Origin: Rhynchopus euleeides | Taxonomy: Eukaryota > Euglenozoa > Diplonemea > Diplonemida > Diplonemidae | Assembly: GCA_963210315.1 (NCBI GenBank) | Contig: OY723280.1 | Span: 744,001-808,000 of the forward strand | Reading direction: 5' to 3' | Length of the DNA: 64,000 bases | In this document: one piece after another, positions 56,581-64,000 of the stretch | How positions within the stretch are numbered: position 1 is the stretch's first letter | Layout: each line of letters starts with the position of its first letter | Notes under the pieces: model-generated | The model's input: only the letters and a program-made list of their open reading frames with translations | The model's database searches: none | Told to the model about the DNA's origin: nothing | Made by a program: the position numbers and the translations under genes

Positions 56581-59500
56581 TGTGCAGCACTACAGCGTGT
56601 GCACGAGGTTTCACATACAACATGCTTCGTGGGGGTCCCCACGTCCAGTGCTGGCATCAGTGTCTTGAACGGGCTACACCCTCGCCGTATCAGGGGTGAC
56701 TCAAGCTGGCACATATTTGCCTACTTGGTGGCGTTGTTGGCAGTTGAGCTGAGTGGGGAACTCCCGTCCCTGCTTTCCGAGCAGGTGTCTGACCCGTAGC
56801 CCGGGTTGTTACTGATCACCTGCTGTAGAGACAACCAGGACGGAAAATTTGAGTGTCTTCAAACAAGCCCATTTTTTCAAAATGACCCCACTACGATCCG
56901 GGCGAGGCTCGGAAATGCAACGAAACGCGGTTTCCCCGCCCAAAAACGAGCCCCTTTTTCAGGTACGTTTTTTCGCTCCCGATTTCCAAATTTTGGGAGA
57001 TTTTTCCAATATTTAGCGCGACCACTGCCTGAAACCCGAGTTTGTGTTGATGATTTGTGAAGGCCTTCCTGGGGGGGGGGGGGGGAGAAACGGGGCTTGA
57101 GACAAAGGAGGGAGCTGTCCACCTATTCGTTGCCTCACCATGCAATTTTGAGCGAGGCAGACAGATATATCCCCTTTACAACGAGTCAAATCAAGAGTGA
57201 ATACCCCGACCCATCCACCCCTACCTTAGTGTACGGCATGGCTGAACCCGACTTCTGCCAATCGTTTTGGCTTTTTTAGCGTGGCTTTTCTCACCACATA
57301 ACCCGTGTCTCTCGCCTTTCGCCTCTTCACACTTGAAAATCACCAGAAAAGAAACCAAAACACGAACCAAAAATGAGAGGGGGCAATGGGGCTGGGGGGG
57401 AGGGGGGGGGGGGAGGGGAGGGGAGTCACAAGCGGAAGGCTGTCACCATACAAGTGATGACCTTGAGCATGCTCGTGAAGTGTCCCTCGTCTGCCAGAAG
57501 CACGCCCTCTCAGAGCAGTAACGGAGACATCGCACAGCTGAAAAATAGAACTGAAAACCCGAGCTGATTCTGCGGGGTCAGGCAGGGCAGATAGCCAGAC
57601 AGCTTTTTTGGGCATCTCGCCACCGCCACCACATAGGCTAAGCCCAAACGGTGATTTCGTGTCTAGAGTTGAACAGATCGAACTCGAGATGGCACCTCTC
57701 TTGTCAGGCTGTGAGAGGGATGGCACACCCTCCCTCACACCACCACAGAGGCACACGCTGTTGATCTTGATGTGGAGTGTAGGTCGCCACCGAGCAAAGT
57801 CTGCTGCCTTCACACACACACAGGAGCGAGGCTTTTAGGCAAACATGTGCTGCTGCCTGAAAGCCTCGTGAGATGCAAGACGCCTTGTGGCGGGCTGCAG
57901 TGAATCTTTGTTGGGGCAGTGCAGAGCATATCGGGCACACCCTGCTGTTGGTATGGACGTGATCTCCACTGGCAACACACGCAAGCCTGCACGGTGCTGT
58001 AAACCCGGCCCCCCCTTCCACCCGGAACGACTCTCGAGCCTTGCTTCGGCACAGCTGTTGAAACACTGTGGGCAACTGGGGCACAGTCCACTCCTAGCAG
58101 ACATGCCTCAGACACAGCGGGTCGCACAGCAGAGCCCCGCCAAGCTGCGGAGAGGTTGCGGGGATCTGGGAGAGAGGGGGGGTTGCTGCCTGGGCACCGG
58201 ACATATCGGAGATACGACAAAGAAGAAGAAGTGACCAACGCACGAAGAATACGAGGAGGTGTGGCGGGGGAGGGGGGTGGTGAGGTGGGACAATCCTGAG
58301 GCGAACCTGCAACTCTCTGGTGAGCAGGTGGGTGCTTTTCTTTGGGGAGGGCGGGGGGCAAGCAAATATTGCTCGCAAAGATCCGCTTTTCGAAGGTGTA
58401 TTGATTCGTGGAGGAGGGGGCGGGGCACAGCCGATGAGACATGGCACTCTCTGCATGCGATATGTTTGGTCGTGCCCAGGCAGCAAGGTGCACCCCCTCG
58501 CAATGCTGCCGCTACTGCTGCTGCCACCTCCAAAGGTATATTTTTTAAAAGACAAGAATATTGAAGGGGGGGTCGAGCAACCTCACAGTTCTCTAGTACA
58601 TGCTCTGTGAGTGCGGTGGGGGGGGGGGGGCGGGGAAATACAAGCTTCATTTTAACCAAAAAAATCCTATTGACACAAACTCCTTCGACAACAAAAAATC
58701 ACAGAATCCCCATTTTTCCCTTCGGAAAAATCAAGCTGTGTGGGAATGTCTGATCCTGCGATTCTCAGTAACACGGGGGGGTTCACTGCCCTCTCAATCA
58801 CCCTAGCCCCTACCCCCTTCTTCCCCCCCTCCCCACCCCACACACTCTCCTCCTTTGATGAGGGGGTGGATCACAAGTATCGGTTCACTTCCGAGATCAT
58901 GATGAATACGATAGAAGATAACAGCAAAAAACGGGAGAGGGTGTGGGGGGCAGAGGAGGAACAAAGTGTTCTTCTTGATCGAATATTCCAAAGAGAGTGA
59001 AGGTGGGTATGTGAGGAAGTGAGAGAGAGAGTGAGGCCAGGCCACCCCTCCCACGCGCTCATCACCACCAACCCATCGAGGGGAGGGGGGGGGGCAGATG
59101 GTGGCTCATGGGCCAGCCTGGTAGTGGTGGGGAAGCCATCACCACCGTCACGAAACCTTACTGGCGGGAACCTCCTCATCATTCAATCACCCCCATTCGC
59201 ACCCCCCTCCCCCCAGTCCCCCCAGGGAGGGCTCTTCGTGCAAAGGGGAAGGCCTCCTCGGCACATGCCAGGTGCGACGCGGTGGTCGGATGTCGGACTA
59301 GTCGGGGCCACGGAGGGGGTGTGGTCATGCACACACACCCCACACACCCCACCTGCCCCCCCCTTCCGCACAGCAGGGAAGCAACGCACAGGCAGTAAGA
59401 AAGCACCACAGCTTTTGTGAGAGGGGGGGAGAGGAGGCATTTTTTTATGCCGAGAGCCCAGGAATAAATCACCCACAAAGTACTCCACTGCACACAGCGG

Positions 59501-59677
59501 GGGATACGGAGGGGGGGGGGGGAGGGGGGGTCAAGGGGGTCCTCAGGGGGGGGGGGGGGTGTGAAGCGACAAAACGCCACCAGCAGCCCAGACGGGACAC
59601 CACACAGGCAGCATATCGATCTCTGCCGATGGGGGGCAGGGCTGGGGCAGAGGAGGTGCAGAGATGCTGGCGCTCGC
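56581..59677. other. Long gene-free stretch
   Basis: About 3 kb without a supportable gene. It holds poly-G tracts (57073-57086, 57396-57412, 58618-58632, 59085-59094, 59510-59556), a (AGAAGAAG) block at 58220 and moderately AT-rich sequence between 56810 and 57360. Frames longer than 100 codons (for example 57810-58493 minus) lack motifs and overlap each other, so they are taken as chance. The rightmost 250 bases are probably the 3' untranslated part of the J-domain gene. Confidence 0.45.
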
Positions 59678-61933
59678 CTAGAACTGCCTGACGTTGGGTT
59701 CCTGCATTGTGAGGACACGCGCCACGGGCATGCCTTCACGCGAGTACCCGTTGGGGAGGAGCGGTGGGGCGTGTGCCGCTTTGGGCGAGATGCAGGCAGC
59801 GAAGGTGTGGTGGCGCTCGGAAGACTTCGACTCCTCGCGGATGGCCCGAGCCCCGACGGAGTGGCGTGCGCCCTCCTTGGGGCTCTTGGACACCCCGCCG
59901 TTGCTGGAGCGTCTGCGCCCGTGCAGCTTGCTCACACTGCGCTTCGTCATGGCAGGGCTGGCGCTGGGTGTCTTGCTGCTGTTGCTGCGCTTGCGCTGCA
60001 CAACAGGCGTGGCAGGTGTTGTCGGGCTGCGGGTGCGCTGCCTGGTGAAGGACATAACAGCGGCAGGGGAAGGCGGGCTCTTGCTGCGCTCGTGCTCGAC
60101 CCGTGGGGGAGGTGGCGGCTGTGCTGCTGCAGGGGAGACCGTGCTCTCGCAGGACTGCGCCATCTCATCCAGCGAGAAGTTGCTGCCGGTGTTGAAGGAC
60201 TTGATCTCCGTGCGCAGCATCTGGTTCTCCTCCTGCAGGCTTGCCATCTTCCTGCTGAGTGTCTCCACCTGCTGGTGGGACTGAGCCTTCACCTCGCTGA
60301 GGCAGTCCGACGTGATGGACAGCTCGCTGCGCAGCGACTGGTTGTCGTGGCGCAGCCTCTCTGCCTCGCGCTCCAGCGCCTCCACACGCAGCTGCAGGTC
60401 GAACTCCCGCTGCACGCGCCGCTCCTCCTCCTCGCGGCGCTTGAGGCGCAGGGCTGCCAGTTCGTTGCTTTCGTCCATCTCTCGCACAGCCGCAATCTCA
60501 ACCTGCCTCCGGGCGACACTCTCCTGCCGCATCAGCGCAAGCACCCGCGCCATCGCAGCCAGCTTGCGGCAGGACACATCCTCTGCAGCCACAACGCCGA
60601 CCCGAGCCTCAGCCTCCGCTGCTGCCAGCCGCCTTCTCGCCGTGATGTGGTAGCGCCGCACATGCATCTGCGTCAGGATATACTGCGCCCCTGTGTGCTG
60701 CGCGTTGAGCAGGTCCACACGGTACTGCACCTCCTTGTGCTGCAGCTCATGCCACACGCGCGGCGCCTGCTCCGCCCGCACAATGCGGGTGCGCTCCATG
60801 ATGCAGGTGTCGGCGAGCTTCTCACGCGCCGTGCCGCACCACTCCCAGTAGTGCAAGCCTGCAACACACTGCCGAGCGAGGCCACTGCGCGCGATGATCT
60901 GGTCGTCTTCAACCTGTGCACGCTGGCTCCACTCCGACACACACAGCCCAATGAACTCCGCAGCCCGCCCAGCAGCATCAGACACACCGTCACGCGCAAC
61001 CGCCTCATCGTTCTCAATATCGCACCGCTCGGCGTGGTCGTTGATGGAGCGGTGCCCCAGCCTGCCGGACTCGAAGATGCTGCGCCGCATGCGCAGCTGC
61101 TCAGCGAGGACCTGCTTGCGCTGCACCTCCTCCGCCTGCTCCACAGCGGCGCGCTCGTTGCTCAGCGACTGCCTGAACATCTGCTCCTCCTCCAGCTTGC
61201 GCTGGTCCTTCAGCTTCTCCAGCTGCTTCTGCCTGCGCACCATCTGCCGCTCCAGCTCCCGCTTCCGCGCCTCCTCCTGCCGCAGCTTCTCCGACTCCAG
61301 GCGCTCCCTGCGGCGGTCCTCCTCCACCACATGCCGCTCCTTCTCCATCTGCTTGTCACGGTCGAGGCGTGCGCGCCGCTCAGCCTCGCGCTTCCGCCCC
61401 TCCTCCGTCCGCTGCCGCGCAGTCTCCCCACGCCGCTGCCGCTCCAGCTCCGCAAGGCGGCTGAGCTCACGCTCCTTCGCCAGCTTGGTTGCCAGCTCCT
61501 TCTCACGCTCCTTGTCACGCTTTGCCAGGAACTCCTTCTTCTCATCGGGGATGCGCTCGCCCCCACGCCGCATCTCACCCTGCCGCACAGAGTCACGGTT
61601 GGCCCGCTTCCGGTAGAGCTCCTGCTCACGCTGGCGGCGCGCCTCATCCACATCTTTGAAGTGGGTCTCTTTGTAGGCACGCTGTGCAAACTTCACAGCT
61701 TCGGAGTTGAGAATGACGTTGTCGTAGTGCGACTTGCGCTGCGGGTCGGTCAGCACCTGATGCGCATGGTTGATGAGCTTGAACTGCTCCGCCGCCTCCT
61801 CCGTCGGGTTCTTGTCGGGGTGGCACTGCAGGGCCATCTGCTTGTAGGCCTTCCGCACCTCATCGATCGACACCCCATCCTCCAACCCGAGGATTGTGTA
61901 CAGCTTCCTCTCGCGCTCTAATGCCTGGGCCAT
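59678..61933 (-). CDS. J-domain protein with long coiled coil
   Basis: The 751-residue product starts at MAQALERERK (ATG 61933), 14 bases after CATCCCCTGCAG, a clear acceptor-like site. The J domain is at residues 11-72: LYTILGLEDGVSIDEVRKAY, CHPDKNP with HPD at 38-40, and LINHAHQVLTDPQRKSHYD, enough to stimulate an HSP70. Residues about 85-330 are a highly charged Arg/Glu helix (RRQREQELYRKRANRD, REKELATKLAKERELSRLAE). Then comes a compact region of about 130 residues with a Trp-containing helix (YWEWCGTAREKLAD), further coiled coils (RVEALEREAERLRHDNQSLR) and a basic Ser/Pro tail. No transmembrane part or Gly/Phe region is present. Class C J-proteins with such helices often act at microtubules, flagella or RNA; the client cannot be named here. 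Confidence 0.82.
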   Translation of the reverse strand: MAQALERERKLYTILGLEDGVSIDEVRKAYKQMALQCHPDKNPTEEAAEQFKLINHAHQVLTDPQRKSHYDNVILNSEAVKFAQRAYKETHFKDVDEARRQREQELYRKRANRDSVRQGEMRRGGERIPDEKKEFLAKRDKEREKELATKLAKERELSRLAELERQRRGETARQRTEEGRKREAERRARLDRDKQMEKERHVVEEDRRRERLESEKLRQEEARKRELERQMVRRQKQLEKLKDQRKLEEEQMFRQSLSNERAAVEQAEEVQRKQVLAEQLRMRRSIFESGRLGHRSINDHAERCDIENDEAVARDGVSDAAGRAAEFIGLCVSEWSQRAQVEDDQIIARSGLARQCVAGLHYWEWCGTAREKLADTCIMERTRIVRAEQAPRVWHELQHKEVQYRVDLLNAQHTGAQYILTQMHVRRYHITARRRLAAAEAEARVGVVAAEDVSCRKLAAMARVLALMRQESVARRQVEIAAVREMDESNELAALRLKRREEEERRVQREFDLQLRVEALEREAERLRHDNQSLRSELSITSDCLSEVKAQSHQQVETLSRKMASLQEENQMLRTEIKSFNTGSNFSLDEMAQSCESTVSPAAAQPPPPPRVEHERSKSPPSPAAVMSFTRQRTRSPTTPATPVVQRKRSNSSKTPSASPAMTKRSVSKLHGRRRSSNGGVSKSPKEGARHSVGARAIREESKSSERHHTFAACISPKAAHAPPLLPNGYSREGMPVARVLTMQEPNVRQF

Positions 61934-62023
61934 TGCGCCTGCTGTACCTGCAGGGGATGGTTGGTGTCAGGTGGTTGGGTGGAGGATAACCCAGCGCGGT
62001 TGCACCACCTCTATTATTGATCG

Positions 62024-62198
62024 CCTACCCACCACCCCCCGTGAAAATGTCACCCCCCACAGGTGCAAAAATCGGAGGGGGGGTGACATATACACGGGGG
62101 GTGGTAGGTTAGTGTATGTCACCCCCCGCCAGGGCCGCCTGGGGGGTGACATAAACACACCCCTTTTGGGGGGTGACAGAGACACGGGGGGTGGTAGG
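62024..62198. mobile_element. 175-bp inverted-repeat miniature element
   Basis: The left end CCTACCCACCACCCCCCGTG and the right end CACGGGGGGTGGTAGG are inverse. GTCACCCCCC/GGGGGGTGAC inner motifs are repeated four times in both orientations, and CACGGGGGGTGGTAGG also recurs internally at 62093-62108. It lies 90 bases upstream of the J-domain gene and probably separates it from the next unit. No target duplication was assigned. Confidence 0.65.
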
Positions 62199-62490
62199 TG
62201 CATGCTATAATCACAACATGCCCCTGAGGGACGAGCCCATGCCGTGCCACATTCCGTTAGTGTGTTCGGGTGGGAGGGGAGGGGAGGGGGGGACGGGCGG
62301 AGATCTCACTCGGTCATCAATAGCAATCCCGACAGAGAGAGGTACAGACAGAGGTAGCCCGGCCAGGGTGGCAGCAGTGCCAGCTGTGTCTGCGGCCCTG
62401 CCCACAATGTGTCTGCTTCTACCGGGGGAGGGGCCTCCGTTTCCGGGGGCCCTGGCCCTTTCAGATATCCGCCACTGCACATTTCAGATT
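62199..62490. other. Spacer, no gene
   Basis: Ordinary sequence with (GGGGA)n at 62274-62291; nothing recognised. Confidence 0.5.
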
Positions 62491-62494
62491 CTGT

Positions 62495-62690
62495 GTCTCG
62501 GGTCCACAGACGCTGGGATAGGAAGTCAGCACGAAGCACAAGCCGAACAAGGGTGTGGTGGTGCGGGTGGCGGAGGGTGGGGACGTCGCTTCCCGACGAA
62601 CTTGCCATCAGTCGTAGCGGGTTCCTGACATTCTGTTGAACTGCAGAAAGAATGATTGCAATCACCTTTAGAAACAACACTGACAAGGAA
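62495..62690 (-). pseudogene. Relic of a DUF4116 locus
   Basis: TCTCGGGTCCACAGACG at 62495 matches the far 5' flank of DUF4116 genes A-C. The degenerate stretch TGTTGAACTGCAGAAAGAAT (62634-62653) plus the following AATCACCTTTAG is one decayed 75-base repeat unit. What lay between is gone. Confidence 0.45.
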
Positions 62691-62942
62691 CCCATGCAGG
62701 TTCGAGAGGTGCCTCACCTGCCAGCACCTTGAAGATACAAGACACACAGTTGACCTCCTTTCTTACGCACTTCCTCGATGATGGTGCGGGTCCAGATCAG
62801 ACCCGTTCGTAATACTTACCAGGCTCCTTGCAGTCGGGAGGGTGGTGGGGGTAAAGAAACATCACGAGGACTCTTCATCTCGTTGATGGGAGCAAGCAGA
62901 CACACCCTCGCGATCGTGTGCGGAGGCGAGGGACCCGCCATC

Positions 62943-64000
62943 TTATTGAAGTGCAGCAAGTATCTCAGGATCACCCTTCAGGCTGTCGTGTGCGTACAGG
63001 AGTGAGAACCCATCCTGTTGAACTGCAGCAAGAACGATCTCACGATCACCCTTCAGGCTGTCGTCTGCGTACTGGAGTGAGTGCCCATCTTGTTGAAGTG
63101 CAGCAAGCACGATCTCACGATCTCTCTTCAGGCTGTCGTCTGCGTACTGGAGTGAGCCCCCATCTTGTTGAACTGCAGCAAGCACGATCTCACGATCACC
63201 CTTCAGCCTGTCGTGTGCGAACTGGAGTGAGTCCCCATGTTGTTAAACTGCCGCAAGCACGATCTCACGATCACCCTTCAGGCTGTCGTCTGCGTACTGA
63301 AGTGAGAGCCCATGCTGTTGAACTGCAGCAAGAACGATCTCACGATCTCCCTTCAGGCTGTCGTCTGCGTACTGAAGTGAGTGCTCATCTTGTTGAACTG
63401 CAGCAAGAACGATCTCACGATCTCCCTTCAGGCTGTCGTGTGCATACTCGAGTGATAACCCATCCTGTTGAACTGCAGCAAGAACGATCTCACGATCACC
63501 CTTCAGGCTGTCGTGTGCGTACTGGAGTGAGTGCCCATCTTGTTGAAGTGCAGCAAGCACGATCTCACGATCTCCCTTCAGCCTGTCGTGTGCGTACTGA
63601 AGTGAGTGCCCATCTTGTTGAACTGCAGCAAGAACGAACTCACGATCACCCTTCAGGCTGTCGTGTGCGTACAGGAGTGAGTACCCATGTTGTTGAACTG
63701 CAGCAAGAACGATCTCACGATCACCCTTCAGGCTGTCGTGTGCGGACTGGAGTGAGTCCCCATCTTGTTGAACTGCAACAAGAACGATCTCACGATCACC
63801 CTTCAGGCTGTCGTCTGCGTACTCGAGTGAGAGCCCATGTTGTTGAACTGCAGCAAGAACGATCTCACGATCACCCTTCAGGCTGTCGTCTGCGTACTGA
63901 AGTGAGTGCCCATCTTGTTGAACTGCAGCAAGAACGATCTCACGATCTCCCTTCAGGCTGTCGTCTGCGTACTTGAGTGAGTTCCCATCTTGTTGGACTG
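62943..64000 (-). pseudogene. DUF4116-repeat gene D, incomplete, in-frame stop
   Basis: About 14 units of 25 residues (LKGDREIVLAAVQQDGHSLQ) run from TAA at 62943-62945 to the window edge, where the reading frame is still open. One CAA has become TAA (63243-63245, minus strand), breaking the array after LKGDREIVLAAV. Everything else is in frame. The ubiquitin-like head, if present, lies beyond 64000. The last unit ends KGDPEILAALQ, a shortened terminus as in genes B and C. Units are more alike here than in gene B, so this array seems to have been homogenised recently. The stop makes a pseudogene likely unless the rest is expressed separately or the stop is a sequencing error. Confidence 0.65.

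Noticed and set aside
59561..61921. 786-codon plus-strand frame opposite the J-domain gene
   Set aside because: Leu/Arg/His-rich shadow of a charged coiled-coil gene. The minus strand has the J domain, a start and an acceptor site.
62918..63976. Long plus-strand frame across the DUF4116 array (352 codons), and similar plus-strand frames at 39650-40795 and 34881-35288
   Set aside because: The 75-base unit happens to lack stops in this antisense frame, so repetition keeps it open. The minus frame gives the known DUF4116 pattern and has proper starts and acceptor sites.
62943..64000. 75-base direct repeats as a possible CRISPR array
   Set aside because: There are no unique spacers. The repeats are contiguous coding units, and the genome is eukaryotic in style.
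1..64000. tRNA, rRNA or spliced-leader RNA genes
   Set aside because: I looked for conserved tRNA box B (GGTTCGAATCC-like) and rRNA core strings and saw none convincing. A spliced-leader gene cannot be recognised without knowing its sequence.

Overview
The window looks like nuclear DNA of a GC-rich protist, most plausibly a euglenozoan and possibly a diplonemid; no ribosomal, tRNA or organellar marker was found to fix this. Three observations support it. Almost every host-like gene lies on the minus strand, as in a polycistronic cluster. Most of those genes are a single open exon. Their start codons usually sit a few bases after a pyrimidine tract ending in AG, as expected for spliced-leader trans-splicing. 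True cis-introns also occur: one gene has two clear GT-AG introns with matching phases, and another probably has an ultra-short one. The lineage call is inference.

Layout. 1-8.1 kb is repeat-rich and holds a DNA transposon of about 3 kb (3639-6613) with a broken long gene, a small gene resembling the C-terminal part of histone H2B, and a nested hAT-type insertion (4875-5535) with a perfect 8-bp target duplication. 8.1-10.2 kb encodes a right-handed beta-helix protein. 11.8-13.0 kb holds the first of four DUF4116-repeat genes, followed at 13.6-14.2 kb by a Zn-finger/UBA gene. 16.1-24.7 kb is one large plus-strand non-LTR retrotransposon: ORF1 is a coiled-coil protein, and ORF2 carries OTU, endonuclease, reverse transcriptase, RNase H and Cys/His domains. 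The two are in the same frame, separated by a single TAG.

25.5-42.5 kb is a minus-strand run: a phosphodiester glycosidase (NAGPA type), centrin, a DNAJC9-like co-chaperone, an SLC35F-type transporter, a DUF4116 gene, a second SLC35F-type transporter, another DUF4116 gene and a small coiled-coil gene. The DUF4116-transporter pair has been segmentally duplicated, leaving a transporter relic at 41.57-41.73 kb. 44.2-45.0 kb is a clean hAT-type element. 45.4-50.9 kb is a three-exon gene for a 1553-residue PH-like/SH3-like/coiled-coil protein. 52.4-57 kb is repeats, including a hAT-like array and the second copy of a fold-back element. 59.7-61.9 kb encodes a J-domain coiled-coil protein. A fourth DUF4116 gene with an in-frame stop runs off the right edge.

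Common threads are several families of non-autonomous DNA transposons with readable termini and target duplications, a GC-hairpin minisatellite present in about 14 copies, and a fast-evolving family of ubiquitin-like plus DUF4116 proteins. The domain-recognised host genes (centrin, co-chaperone, transporters, glycosidase, coiled-coil proteins) look like ordinary housekeeping or cytoskeletal functions with no evident joint pathway.
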